NCBI GenBank assembly: GCA_030263805.2
Contig: CP136010.1
Span: forward strand, 2,061,001-2,125,000
Length of the DNA stretch: 64,000 bases
Direction: 5' to 3'
Source: Pseudomonas sp. FeN3W
GTDB taxonomy: Bacteria > Pseudomonadota > Gammaproteobacteria > Pseudomonadales > Pseudomonadaceae
A program made the translations under genes and the position numbers. The notes under the pieces were generated by a model, which did not search any database, had not been told where the DNA came from, and saw only the letters and a list, made by a program, of their open reading frames with translations. Shown one piece after another: positions 8,842 through 18,082 of this stretch; positions within the stretch are counted from its first letter, which is position 1, and each line of letters begins with the position of its first letter.

Positions 8842-10764
8842 ATGAGCATTTTCAGCCACTTCCAACAACGTTTCGAAGCGACCCGCCAGGAGGAGTATTC
8901 CCTCCAGGAATATCTCGATCTGTGCAAGGCGGACCCAGACACCTATGCCAGCGCCGCCGAGCGCTTGCTGATGGCGATCGGCGAGCCCGAACTGGTCGAC
9001 ACATCGGTTGACTCGCGGCTGTCGCGCATCTTTTCCAACAAGGTGATCCGCCGTTATCCCGCCTTCGAGGATTTTCACGGTATGGAGGAGTGCATCGATC
9101 AGATCGTCTCCTACTTCCGTCATGCCGCCCAGGGCTTGGAGGAGAAGAAACAGATCCTCTACCTGCTCGGCCCGGTCGGCGGCGGCAAGTCGTCCCTGGC
9201 GGAAAAGCTCAAGCAACTGATGGAGCACGTGCCCTTCTACGCGATCAAGGGCTCGCCCGTGTTCGAGTCGCCGCTCGGCCTGTTCAACCCCGCCGAGGAT
9301 GCGCAGATCCTCGAAGAGGACTACGGCATTCCGCGGCGCTACCTCAACAGCATCATGTCGCCCTGGGCGACCAAGCGCCTGCAGGAGTTCGGCGGCGACA
9401 TCAGCCAGTTCCGCGTGGTCAAGCTCTACCCGTCGATCCTCAACCAGATCGCCGTGGCCAAGACCGAGCCGGGCGACGAGAACAACCAGGACATTTCCTC
9501 GCTGGTGGGCAAGGTGGATATCCGCAAGCTGGAGGAATTCCCGCAGAACGATGCCGACGCCTACAGCTATTCCGGCGCCCTGTGCCGGGCCAACCAGGGC
9601 CTGATGGAATTCGTCGAGATGTTCAAGGCGCCGATCAAGGTGCTGCACCCGCTGCTGACCGCCACCCAAGAAGGCAACTACAACAGCACCGAGGGCCTCG
9701 GCGCGATTCCCTACAGCGGCATCCTGCTGGCCCACTCTAACGAGTCGGAATGGCACAGCTTCCGCAACAACAAGAACAACGAGGCCTTCATCGACCGTAT
9801 CTACATCGTCAAGGTGCCCTATTGCCTGCGCGTCAGCGACGAGATCAGGATCTACGACAAGCTGCTGACCAACAGCTCGCTGTCCCAGGCGCACTGCGCG
9901 CCGGATACGCTGAAGATGCTGGCCCAGTTCTCGGTGCTGTCGCGGCTCAAGGAGCCGGAGAACTCCAACATCTACTCGAAGATGCGCGTCTATGACGGCG
10001 AGAACCTCAAGGACACCGATCCCAAGGCCAAGTCGATCCAGGAATACCGCGACGCCGCCGGGGTCGACGAGGGCATGAACGGGCTTTCCACCCGCTTCGC
10101 CTTCAAGATCCTTTCCAAGGTCTTCAACTTCGATCCGCACGAGATCGCCGCCAACCCGGTGCACCTGCTCTACGTGCTGGAGCAGCAGATCGAGCAGGAA
10201 CAGTTCCCCGCCGAGGTCAGGGAGCGCTACCTGCGCTTCATCAAGGAGTACCTGGCGCCGCGCTACGTGGAGTTCATCGGCAAGGAGATCCAGACCGCCT
10301 ACCTCGAGTCCTACAGCGAGTACGGGCAGAACATCTTCGACCGCTACGTGCTGTACGCCGACTTCTGGATTCAGGATCAGGAGTACCGCGATCCGGAAAC
10401 CGGCGAAATCCTCAACCGCGTGGCGCTCAACGAGGAACTGGAGAAGATCGAGAAGCCGGCCGGCATCAGCAACCCGAAGGATTTCCGCAACGAGATCGTC
10501 AACTTCGTGCTGCGCGCCCGGGCCAACAACAACGGCAAGAATCCTTCCTGGCTCAGCTACGAGAAACTGCGCGTGGTGATCGAGAAGAAGATGTTCTCCA
10601 ACACCGAGGATCTGCTGCCGGTCATCAGCTTCAACGCCAAGGCAAGCAAGGAAGACCAGAAGAAGCACAACGACTTCGTCGTGCGCATGGTCGAACGGGG
10701 CTACACGGAGAAACAGGTGCGCCTGCTGTCCGAATGGTATCTGCGGGTACGGAAATCACAGTGA
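8842..10764 (+). CDS. prkA: PrkA/YeaG family serine protein kinase
   Basis: 640-aa cytosolic AAA-like serine kinase of the stress-linked YeaG family. Walker A is GPVGGGKSS (about residues 113-121), followed by the PrkA AAA region; the conserved C-terminal PrkA domain includes NEIVNFVLRARANNNGKNP. GAGGTGAAGTC precedes the ATG at 8842. It is followed by yeaH and spoVR, the usual three-gene stress cluster (RpoS-linked in other proteobacteria; that regulation is not visible here). Confidence 0.94.
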   Translation: MSIFSHFQQRFEATRQEEYSLQEYLDLCKADPDTYASAAERLLMAIGEPELVDTSVDSRLSRIFSNKVIRRYPAFEDFHGMEECIDQIVSYFRHAAQGLEEKKQILYLLGPVGGGKSSLAEKLKQLMEHVPFYAIKGSPVFESPLGLFNPAEDAQILEEDYGIPRRYLNSIMSPWATKRLQEFGGDISQFRVVKLYPSILNQIAVAKTEPGDENNQDISSLVGKVDIRKLEEFPQNDADAYSYSGALCRANQGLMEFVEMFKAPIKVLHPLLTATQEGNYNSTEGLGAIPYSGILLAHSNESEWHSFRNNKNNEAFIDRIYIVKVPYCLRVSDEIRIYDKLLTNSSLSQAHCAPDTLKMLAQFSVLSRLKEPENSNIYSKMRVYDGENLKDTDPKAKSIQEYRDAAGVDEGMNGLSTRFAFKILSKVFNFDPHEIAANPVHLLYVLEQQIEQEQFPAEVRERYLRFIKEYLAPRYVEFIGKEIQTAYLESYSEYGQNIFDRYVLYADFWIQDQEYRDPETGEILNRVALNEELEKIEKPAGISNPKDFRNEIVNFVLRARANNNGKNPSWLSYEKLRVVIEKKMFSNTEDLLPVISFNAKASKEDQKKHNDFVVRMVERGYTEKQVRLLSEWYLRVRKSQ

Positions 10765-10765
10765 C

Positions 10766-10857
10766 AGCAGCCGCAAGCGGCAAGCTTCAAGCGGCAAGAG
10801 AGAGCAAAGCGCGCACGTGCTCCTTCTTGCAGCTTGTAGCTTGAGGCTTGCAGCTGC
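10766..10857. repeat. Long imperfect palindrome of AAGCTTCAAGC-type repeats
   Basis: Left arm 10766-10804 and right arm 10819-10857 are imperfect inverted copies built from CAAGC units. It fills the space between prkA and yeaH, so its RNA form could stabilise or attenuate the transcript. It resembles the intergenic REP-like elements of Pseudomonas. Confidence 0.75.
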
Positions 10858-10870
10858 CCCGGAGGGGCCT

Positions 10871-12142
10871 ATGAGCTACGTGATCGACCGTCGCCTGAAT
10901 GGCAAGAACAAGAGCACGGTTAACCGCCAGCGCTTCCTGCAGCGCTACCGTGGGCACATCAAGAAAGCGGTGGAGGAGGCCGTCGGCCGGCGCTCCATCA
11001 CCGACATGGAGCATGGCGAGCAGATAAGCATTCCCGGTCGCGACATCGACGAACCGGTGCTGCACCACGGCCGCGGCGGCCGCCAGACCATCGTCCATCC
11101 GGGCAACAAGGAGTTCGTAGCCGGCGAACGCATCCCGCGGCCGCAGGGTGGCGGTGGCGGCCAGGGCGCCGGCCAGGCCAGCAACAGCGGCGAAGGCATG
11201 GACGACTTCGTGTTCCAGATCACCCAGGAGGAATTCCTCGACTTCATGTTCGAGGACCTGGAGCTGCCCAACCTGGTCAAGCGCCACCTGACCGGCGCCG
11301 ATACCTTCAAGACGGTGCGCGCCGGCATCAGCAACGAAGGTAACCCGGCGCGGATCAACATCGTGCGCACCCTGCGCTCGGCGCATGCCCGGCGTATCGC
11401 GCTGTCCGGCAGCAGCCGTGCGCGGCTGCGCGAGCTGAAGGCCGAACTGGAACGGCTGCGCCTGGAGGAGCCGCACAACTTCGGCGACATCAAGGCGGCG
11501 GAGGAGGAAATCGAACGGCTCAAGGCGCGCATCGGCCGCGTGCCCTTCCTCGACACCTTCGACCTCAAGTACAACCTGCTGGTCAAGCAGCCCAACCCCA
11601 GCTCCAAGGCGGTGATGTTCTGCCTGATGGACGTCTCCGGCTCCATGACCCAGGCCACCAAGGACATCGCCAAGCGCTTCTTCATCCTGCTCTACCTGTT
11701 CCTCAAGCGGAACTACGACAAGATCGACGTGGTATTCATCCGCCACCACACCAGCGCCAAGGAAGTCGACGAGGAGGAGTTCTTCTACTCACGGGAAACC
11801 GGCGGCACCATCGTCTCCAGCGCGCTGAAGATGATGCAGGAGATCATGGCCGAGCGTTATCCCGCCAACGAGTGGAACATCTACGCCGCGCAGGCTTCCG
11901 ACGGCGACAACTGGAACGACGATTCGCCGCTGTGCCGCGACATCCTGATCAACCAGATCATGCCGTTCGTGCAGTACTTTACCTACGTCGAAATTACCCC
12001 GCGCGAACACCAGGCGCTCTGGTACGAGTACAACCAGGTAGCAGAAGCCTTTTCCGACGCGTTCGCCCAACAGCAGTTGGTCAGCGCCGGAGACATCTAT
12101 CCAGTGTTCCGCGAACTCTTCCAGCGGCGCATGACCAGCTGA
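10871..12142 (+). CDS. yeaH: YeaH family protein (DUF444, von Willebrand A-like)
   Basis: 423-aa DUF444 protein beginning MSYVIDRRLNGKNKSTVNRQ. A Gly-rich linker (RPQGGGGGQGAGQ) separates the N-terminal region from a VWA-like domain with a MIDAS-type DVSGSM motif (MDVSGSMTQATKD, about residue 255). GGAGGGGCC precedes the start. It is thought to work with the PrkA kinase; the molecular role is not established. Confidence 0.93.
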   Translation: MSYVIDRRLNGKNKSTVNRQRFLQRYRGHIKKAVEEAVGRRSITDMEHGEQISIPGRDIDEPVLHHGRGGRQTIVHPGNKEFVAGERIPRPQGGGGGQGAGQASNSGEGMDDFVFQITQEEFLDFMFEDLELPNLVKRHLTGADTFKTVRAGISNEGNPARINIVRTLRSAHARRIALSGSSRARLRELKAELERLRLEEPHNFGDIKAAEEEIERLKARIGRVPFLDTFDLKYNLLVKQPNPSSKAVMFCLMDVSGSMTQATKDIAKRFFILLYLFLKRNYDKIDVVFIRHHTSAKEVDEEEFFYSRETGGTIVSSALKMMQEIMAERYPANEWNIYAAQASDGDNWNDDSPLCRDILINQIMPFVQYFTYVEITPREHQALWYEYNQVAEAFSDAFAQQQLVSAGDIYPVFRELFQRRMTS

Positions 12143-12152
12143 GGTGTGCAGC

Positions 12153-13700
12153 ATGAAGCGACAGCCCATTTCCACCGGCTCGGAATGGACCTTCGACCTG
12201 ATTCGGCAATACGACCGCGAAATCGGCCGCATTGCCGAACGCTACGCGCTGGACACCTACCCCAACCAGATAGAGGTGATCACCGCCGAGCAGATGATGG
12301 ATGCCTATGCCTCGGTGGGCATGCCGCTGGGCTACCATCACTGGTCCTATGGCAAGCAGTTCCTGCACACCGAGAAGCACTACAAGCGCGGCCAGATGGG
12401 CCTGGCCTACGAGATCGTGATCAATTCCGACCCGTGCATCGCCTACCTGATGGAAGAGAACACCATGTGCATGCAGGCCCTGGTGATCGCCCACGCCAGC
12501 TACGGCCACAACAGCTTCTTCAAGGGCAACTACCTGTTCCGCACCTGGACCGACGCCAGTTCGATCATCGACTACCTGGTGTTCGCCAAGCAGTACATCA
12601 CCCAGTGCGAGGAGCGCCACGGCATCGATGCAGTGGAAGACCTGCTCGATTCCTGCCACGCGCTGATGAACTACGGCGTCGACCGCTACAAGCGGCCCTA
12701 CCCCATTTCCGCGGAAGAGGAACGGCGCCGGCAGAAGGATCGCGAGGAGCACCTGCAGCGGCAGATCAACGACCTCTGGCGGACCATTCCCAAGTCCGGC
12801 GACAAGGGCGACGAGCGCGAACGCGACCAGCGCTTCCCGGCCGAGCCGCAGGAGAACATCCTCTACTTCATCGAGAAGCACGCGCCGCTGCTCGAGCCCT
12901 GGCAGCGCGAAGTGGTGCGCATCGTGCGCAAGATCGCGCAGTACTTCTACCCACAGCGCCAGACCCAGGTCATGAACGAAGGCTGGGCGACCTTCTGGCA
13001 CTACACGCTGCTCAACGACCTCTACGACGAGGGACTGGTGACCGACGGCTTCATGATGGAATTCCTCCAGTCGCACACCAGCGTGATCTACCAGCCGGGC
13101 TTCGACAGCCCCTACTACAGCGGCATCAACCCCTACACCCTGGGCTTCGCCATGTACCAGGACATCCGCCGGATCTGCGAAAAACCGACGGAGGAAGACA
13201 AGCGCTGGTTCCCGGAGATCGCCGGCAGCGACTGGCTGACCACGGTGAAGTTCGCCATGAACAACTTCAAGGACGAGAGCTTCATCCTGCAGTTTCTCTC
13301 ACCGAAGGTGATCCGCGACCTCAAGCTGTTCAGCATCCTCGACGATGACCGCAAGGACGAGCTGCTGGTCCCGGCCATCCACGATGAAAGTGGTTACCAT
13401 ACCATTCGCGAACTGCTCGCCGCGCAATACAACCTCGGCAACCGCGAGCCCAACGTGCAGGTATGGAACGTCGACCGTCGCGGTGATCGCTCGCTGACCT
13501 TGCGTCACATGCAGCACGACCGCAAGCCATTGGGCGGGTCCACCGAAGAGGTGCTCAAGCACCTGCATCGGTTGTGGGGCTTCGATGTGCATCTGCAGTC
13601 GATGCAGGACGACAAGCTGGTCAATACCCACCACATGCCACCACGGCCCAGCAGCGAGGCGGAGGTCGACAACCGCTTTCCCGGCATGAACTTCGCCTGA
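12153..13700 (+). CDS. SpoVR/YcgB family protein
   Basis: 515-aa SpoVR-like protein. The ATG at 12153 follows GAGGTGTGCAGC. Conserved segments include NQIEVITAEQMMDAYASVGMP, YGHNSFFKGNYLFR, MNEGWATFWHY and GFDSPYYSGINPYTLGFAMYQD. It lies 10 nt after yeaH and is probably co-transcribed with prkA-yeaH. It is a non-sporulation homologue whose biochemical function is unknown. Confidence 0.93.
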   Translation: MKRQPISTGSEWTFDLIRQYDREIGRIAERYALDTYPNQIEVITAEQMMDAYASVGMPLGYHHWSYGKQFLHTEKHYKRGQMGLAYEIVINSDPCIAYLMEENTMCMQALVIAHASYGHNSFFKGNYLFRTWTDASSIIDYLVFAKQYITQCEERHGIDAVEDLLDSCHALMNYGVDRYKRPYPISAEEERRRQKDREEHLQRQINDLWRTIPKSGDKGDERERDQRFPAEPQENILYFIEKHAPLLEPWQREVVRIVRKIAQYFYPQRQTQVMNEGWATFWHYTLLNDLYDEGLVTDGFMMEFLQSHTSVIYQPGFDSPYYSGINPYTLGFAMYQDIRRICEKPTEEDKRWFPEIAGSDWLTTVKFAMNNFKDESFILQFLSPKVIRDLKLFSILDDDRKDELLVPAIHDESGYHTIRELLAAQYNLGNREPNVQVWNVDRRGDRSLTLRHMQHDRKPLGGSTEEVLKHLHRLWGFDVHLQSMQDDKLVNTHHMPPRPSSEAEVDNRFPGMNFA

Positions 13701-13783
13701 CCGCGGGCCGCGGCCTTTCCTCACCAACCGCGCTGTAGCCTCAGCGCCGATATCCTTTATCCTCCGCGCCAACGGAGGTGAAC

Positions 13784-14953
13784 ATGCAGATCTATAAAGT
13801 CGGCGGCGCGGTACGCGACCGTCTGTTGGGGCGTCCGGTGACCGAGGTCGACTGGCTGGTGGTCGGCGCCACCCCGGAAGAAATGCAGGCCCGCGGCTTC
13901 CGCCCGGTCGGCGCCGACTTCCCAGTATTTCTGCATCCGCAAACCGGTGAGGAATACGCCCTGGCGCGCACCGAGCGCAAAAGCGGTCGTGGCTATGGCG
14001 GGTTTACCTTCCATGCCAGCCCCGACGTCACCCTCGAAGAAGATCTGCAGCGCCGCGATCTCACCATCAATGCCATCGCCGAAGACGATCACGACCAGCT
14101 GATCGATCCCTACGGCGGTCAGCGCGACCTGCAGGCACGGCTGCTGCGCCACGTTTCCCCCGCTTTCGCCGAAGATCCGCTGCGCGTTTTGCGCGTGGCG
14201 CGCTTCGCCGCACGCTATGCCGAACTGGGCTTCCGTATCGCCGACGAGACGCTCGAGCTGATGCGCCAGCTGGCCCGCTCCGGCGAGCTATCGGCGCTGA
14301 CAGCAGAGCGCAGCTGGAAGGAAATCTCCCGTGCGCTGATGGAACCTCGGCCGGACGTCTTCATTCAGGTGCTGCAGGACGGCGACGCGCTGACTGAACT
14401 GTTCCCGGAACTGGCCACGACCTTCGCCATGGGCAATGCCACGGGTGAGCATCTGCTCCGAGCACTTCGCCAATGCGCCGAACATGCCCAGCCACTGCCG
14501 GTACGCTGGGCCTGCCTGCTACTCGGCTGCACTGCACCGGCCGGTAGCCAGCAGGCACGGCTGGCCGCCATCGATGCGCTCAACCAGCGCTGCAAGGCGC
14601 CGAGGGATTGCCAGGAGCTGGCGATGCTGCTCGGCAGATATCACGATGACGCGCTCAACGCCAGGCAGCTGCCAGCCGCTGCATTGCTCGACATGCTGCA
14701 GCACTTCGATATCTACCGGCGGCCGGAGCGCTTCGAGCATTTCGTCGCGGCTTGTGAAATGCACGCCTTGGCAGGTGCCGCCGGCGAGTTGCTCTTCGAA
14801 GCCGACTATCTACGCGGCGCGGCCAGCGCGGCGCGGGCCGTCGCGGTCAAACCGCTGCTGGATCAGGGGTACAAAGGCGCCGAGTTGGGCGAGGCACTCA
14901 GTGCTGCGCGCCTCAATTCCCTGCGCACCTACTGCCAGGAAAATTCGGAGTAA
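13784..14953 (+). CDS. cca: CCA tRNA nucleotidyltransferase, HD motif apparently lost
   Basis: Adds or repairs the 3' CCA of tRNA. The ATG at 13784 follows GGAGG. The class II core is clear: GGAVRDRLLGRPVTEVDW, ARTERKSGRGYGGF, LQRRDLTINAIAEDD and LRVLRVARFAARYAELGF. The 389-aa protein is somewhat shorter than the roughly 410-aa E. coli type. Where that type carries the metal-binding HDLGKG of the HD phosphohydrolase domain, this one reads VRWACLLLGCTAPAGS. CCA addition should be retained, but phosphatase activity probably is not. Confidence 0.9.
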   Translation: MQIYKVGGAVRDRLLGRPVTEVDWLVVGATPEEMQARGFRPVGADFPVFLHPQTGEEYALARTERKSGRGYGGFTFHASPDVTLEEDLQRRDLTINAIAEDDHDQLIDPYGGQRDLQARLLRHVSPAFAEDPLRVLRVARFAARYAELGFRIADETLELMRQLARSGELSALTAERSWKEISRALMEPRPDVFIQVLQDGDALTELFPELATTFAMGNATGEHLLRALRQCAEHAQPLPVRWACLLLGCTAPAGSQQARLAAIDALNQRCKAPRDCQELAMLLGRYHDDALNARQLPAAALLDMLQHFDIYRRPERFEHFVAACEMHALAGAAGELLFEADYLRGAASAARAVAVKPLLDQGYKGAELGEALSAARLNSLRTYCQENSE

Positions 14954-14959
14954 GGCGAT

Positions 14960-15502
14960 TCAGGCTCGCTGTGGAGGATAGCTGCGGATCAGATCGGCAG
15001 GTGTGAGCTCGCTGCCGCGCCACTGGAACGGCACCGGCCAGAGCTGCTGGTCGATGGATGAATGCGCCCACAGCTCGGCGAAGGCCTCGCCCACGGCGGG
15101 ATGTTTCACGGTTGGCGCCAACAGCGCCAGCGGCCAGAGCACGAAGGCGTTCTTCAGGATTTCCGCGCGCGGCAGCAGCAGGCCATGGAAGTTGCCGACC
15201 AGATCGCCATACAGCAGCACGTCAATATCCAGCGGTAGCCCCTTGCGATCCGGCGCATAGCGGCCATTGTCCGCCTCGATGAACTTGAGCCGGCGGTCCA
15301 GCTCGGTTAGCGGCAGGTCGGTATGACCAGCGACCACCAGGTTGTAAAAGTTGTCGCCCTTGTAGCCCACCGCCAGGCTCTCGAACACCGGCGAGCAACG
15401 CATATCCTGCAGCAGCTCGGCCAGCGCATCGAGCCCGGCATGCAAGCGCTCGACGCGCTGCACATTGCTACCCAGGCCAAGCATGACGGGGGTCAGCGAC
15501 AT
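14960..15502 (-). CDS. folK: FolK, 6-hydroxymethyl-7,8-dihydropterin pyrophosphokinase
   Basis: Transfers pyrophosphate from ATP to the pterin in folate synthesis. The start I chose (ATG, 15500-15502) gives MSLTPVMLGLGSN, the family N-terminus; a longer upstream reading overlaps folB. Motifs include YKGDNFYNLVV, IEADNGRYAPDRKG and the metal-binding PLDIDVLLYGD. It is 180 aa and overlaps the 3' end of folB by 10 nt, so the two are co-transcribed. Confidence 0.92.
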   Translation of the reverse strand: MSLTPVMLGLGSNVQRVERLHAGLDALAELLQDMRCSPVFESLAVGYKGDNFYNLVVAGHTDLPLTELDRRLKFIEADNGRYAPDRKGLPLDIDVLLYGDLVGNFHGLLLPRAEILKNAFVLWPLALLAPTVKHPAVGEAFAELWAHSSIDQQLWPVPFQWRGSELTPADLIRSYPPQRA

Positions 15503-15846
15503 CCGCGTTCGATCTCCACACCCAGCGCACGGGCGCGCGCATTGACGCCAGGCTTGGTGACCCGCAGTCGCAGCCAGACGATGCCGAATTCGCTCATCAG
15601 CTTCTGCGCCAAGCGCTCGGCGAAGGTTTCGACCAGCTCGAAGCACGCCTCGGAAGCGAACTGATCGATGGCCGCAGCGACCTTGGCATAGTCCAGGGCC
15701 TTGTCCAGCTCATCATTCTCGGCGGCGGGACGGATATCCCAGCCAAGCGTCAGGTCCAGATGCAGGCACTGGCGGATCCCGCGCTCCCAATCGTAAGCGC
15801 CGATTACCGTATCCACTTCCAGGCCTTCGATGAAGACTGTATCCAC
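15493..15846 (-). CDS. folB: FolB, dihydroneopterin aldolase
   Basis: 117-aa pterin aldolase upstream of folK. It begins MDTVFIEGLEVDTVIGAYDWERGIRQ and has YAKVAAAIDQF, LVETFAERLAQKL and VTKPGV. It is divergent from plsY, as commonly seen in Pseudomonas. Confidence 0.94.
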   Translation of the reverse strand: MDTVFIEGLEVDTVIGAYDWERGIRQCLHLDLTLGWDIRPAAENDELDKALDYAKVAAAIDQFASEACFELVETFAERLAQKLMSEFGIVWLRLRVTKPGVNARARALGVEIERGCR

Positions 15847-15921
15847 GCAACGTTCTCCTGCGGCACGACAAGCTCGAAACGCGCCGTTAGACTCAGGGGC
15901 TCCCTGCCCCGGATGGATTCC

Positions 15922-16491
15922 ATGTTCTGGCTGCTGACATTGCTCGCGTACCTGACCGGCTCGCTGTCATTCGCCATACTGCTCAGCCGCCTGGCCGGGA
16001 TACCCGACCCGCGTGCCGGCGGCTCCGGCAACCCCGGCGCCACCAATATGCTGCGTCTGGCAGGCAAGCGACTGGCGATCTGCACGCTGTCCGGCGATCT
16101 GCTCAAGGGCCTGCTGCCCGTACTGCTGGCCGCCTCGCTGGGCCTGAGCATCCAGCAACAGGCCTGGATCGGCCTGGCCGCGGTCTGCGGCCATCTCTAT
16201 CCACTGTACTTCCGCTTTCGCGGCGGCAAGGGCGTCGCCACCGCCGCCGGTGCCCTGCTGGCGCTCTACCCGCCCGCCGCCCTGCTGGCCATCGTCGCCT
16301 GGCTGCTGGTATTTCGCCTGACCCGGACCAGCTCGCTGGCCGCCCTTATCGCCCTGCCGCTGTGCCTGCCGCTGCTGGCCTGGCAGCAACCCGGCGCGCT
16401 GCTGCCGATGAGCCTGCTCGCCACGCTGATCGTCTGGCGCCATCGCAGCAACGTGCGCGACCAGTTCGCCGGCCAGGAACGACATTTCTGA
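15922..16491 (+). CDS. plsY: PlsY, acyl-phosphate glycerol-3-phosphate acyltransferase
   Basis: Inner-membrane acyltransferase for the first step of phospholipid synthesis. The start MFWLLTLLAYLTGSLSFAIL at 15922 matches the family; an ATG at 15913 would add three residues. Signature loops are GGSGNPGATNMLR, DLLKGLLPV, CGHLYPLYFRFRGGKGVATAAG and WRHRSNV. It is 189 aa with about five membrane segments. Confidence 0.93.
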   Translation: MFWLLTLLAYLTGSLSFAILLSRLAGIPDPRAGGSGNPGATNMLRLAGKRLAICTLSGDLLKGLLPVLLAASLGLSIQQQAWIGLAAVCGHLYPLYFRFRGGKGVATAAGALLALYPPAALLAIVAWLLVFRLTRTSSLAALIALPLCLPLLAWQQPGALLPMSLLATLIVWRHRSNVRDQFAGQERHF

Positions 16492-16506
16492 CCGCTCTGG
16501 CGCTCA

Positions 16507-17532
16507 TCAGATCGCCGGCAGTGTGTCCATCGGCCAGCGCGGCTGCACAGTGATCGCCGGACCATCATGCTGCCCGGCGAGCAGGCGCTGACAGCCAGCG
16601 TAGGCGATCATCGCGCCATTGTCGGTGCAGAAACGTGGCCGCGCATAGAAGACCTGACCCTTGAGCTCGCCGAGCATCCGCTCCAGCGACTGACGCAGTG
16701 ACTGATTGGCGCTGACCCCGCCGGCGATGACCAATGACTTCAGGCCGGTCTGCTTGAGCGCTCGGCGACACTTGATGGTCAGGGTTTCGACCACCGCCTG
16801 CTGAAACGCCAGCGCGATGTCGCAGCGGGTCTGCTCGGATTCGTCGCCCGCGCTGCGGCACTGCTGCCAGGTATTGAGGGTAAAGGTCTTCAGGCCGCTG
16901 AAACTGAAATCCAGTCCGGGCCGATCGGTCATCGGCCGCGGAAAGACGAAGCGTCCCGGAGTGCCCTGCTCGGCCAGACGGGCGATCTCCGGCCCGCCGG
17001 GATAACGCAGGCCCATCAACTTGGCGGTCTTGTCGAAGGCCTCACCGGCGGCATCGTCCACCGACTCGCCGAGCAGCTCGTACTGGCCGATGCCATCCAC
17101 GCGAACAAGCTGCGTATGCCCCCCCGACACCAGCAAGGCGACGAACGGAAATTGCGGCGGCTGCGCTTCGAGCATCGGCGCCAGCAGGTGGCCTTCCATA
17201 TGGTGCACACCTACAGCCGGTACGCCCCAGGCCAACGCCAGCGCCTGGGCGCAGGAGGCCCCGACCAGCAGCGCACCGACCAGGCCCGGGCCGGCCGTAT
17301 AGGCCACCGCATCGATCTGCGCAGCCTCGCGATCGCCCTCGTCCAGCACCTGGCGGATCAGCGGCAGCATGCGTTTCACGTGATCGCGCGAGGCCAGCTC
17401 GGGCACCACGCCGCCATAGACGCGATGCAGGTCGATCTGGCTGAATAGCGCGTCGGCCAGCAGGCCCTGTTCGCTGTCGTAAAGCGCGACACCAGTCTCG
17501 TCGCAGGACGTTTCCAACCCCAGCACCAGCAT
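16507..17532 (-). CDS. tsaD: TsaD, tRNA threonylcarbamoyladenosine transferase
   Basis: Transfers the threonylcarbamoyl group to A37 of ANN-decoding tRNAs with TsaB and TsaE. The 341-aa product begins MLVLGLETSCDETGVALYD and has metal-binding GVHHMEGHLLAPML, then LLVSGGHTQLVRVDG, PGGPEIARLA and VIAGGVSANQSLR. It is divergent from rpsU, as in other Pseudomonas. Confidence 0.96.
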   Translation of the reverse strand: MLVLGLETSCDETGVALYDSEQGLLADALFSQIDLHRVYGGVVPELASRDHVKRMLPLIRQVLDEGDREAAQIDAVAYTAGPGLVGALLVGASCAQALALAWGVPAVGVHHMEGHLLAPMLEAQPPQFPFVALLVSGGHTQLVRVDGIGQYELLGESVDDAAGEAFDKTAKLMGLRYPGGPEIARLAEQGTPGRFVFPRPMTDRPGLDFSFSGLKTFTLNTWQQCRSAGDESEQTRCDIALAFQQAVVETLTIKCRRALKQTGLKSLVIAGGVSANQSLRQSLERMLGELKGQVFYARPRFCTDNGAMIAYAGCQRLLAGQHDGPAITVQPRWPMDTLPAI

Positions 17533-17728
17533 GGGTTCAACCTTTCCGGAGGGCGAATGAAGCCGTGCATATTAATCGTCGGGCCGTCCGACCGACCAGC
17601 GCTTTTCGATCAGGGGCTTTGCATTCCGCAATTGGAGCGGGTAACATCCGCAACCCTTAAAACCAGCGTGCTTGCGAGTCATTGCCGAAGCGCGTTGCCA
17701 CCGGTAATCAAGTGAAGGTAAGTCCTGG

Positions 17729-17944
17729 ATGCCCGCTGTCAAAGTTAAAGAGAATGAACCCTTCGACGTAGCACTGCGTCGCTTCAAGCGCTCCTGCGAA
17801 AAAGCAGGCGTTCTGGCCGAAGTCCGCTCGCGTGAGTTCTACGAGAAGCCGACTGCCGAGCGTAAGCGTAAGGCTGCCGCTGCAGTCAAGCGTCACGCCA
17901 AGAAAGTGCAGCGCGAGCAGCGCCGCAGCGTCCGCCTGTACTGA
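17729..17944 (+). CDS. rpsU: Ribosomal protein S21
   Basis: 71-aa basic protein of the 30S subunit beginning MPAVKVKENEPFDVALRRFK and ending QREQRRSVRLY. It heads the rpsU-dnaG-rpoD macromolecular synthesis operon. Confidence 0.97.
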   Translation: MPAVKVKENEPFDVALRRFKRSCEKAGVLAEVRSREFYEKPTAERKRKAAAAVKRHAKKVQREQRRSVRLY

Positions 17945-17967
17945 TCCAGCACAGCTGACGTCGAATC

Positions 17968-17993
17968 AAGCCCGGCTCAGGCCGGGCTTTGCA
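17968..17993 (+). terminator. Hairpin terminator after rpsU
   Basis: AAGCCCGGC / GCCGGGCTT stem at 17968-17990 followed by a short T run. It probably gives partial termination so that S21 outnumbers primase and sigma. Confidence 0.75.
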
Positions 17994-18003
17994 TTGCATG
18001 CAG

Positions 18004-18041
18004 ACTCCGCTTCGCCAATCGGCGAATGGCCGGAGTTTTTT
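18004..18041 (+). terminator. Second hairpin between rpsU and dnaG
   Basis: ACTCCG...CGGAGT outer stem enclosing TTCGCC/GGCGAA, followed by six T residues. A second terminator or RNA-processing hairpin in the rpsU-dnaG gap, as known in other macromolecular synthesis operons. Confidence 0.6.
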
Positions 18042-18082
18042 CATTTCCGGCGCATGCTTTGCGAGCGTAATCTGATACCCCT

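Noticed and set aside
8749..10668. 639-codon minus-strand frame opposite prkA
   Set aside because: Mirror of the prkA reading frame, with hydrophobic low-complexity translation and no start signal.
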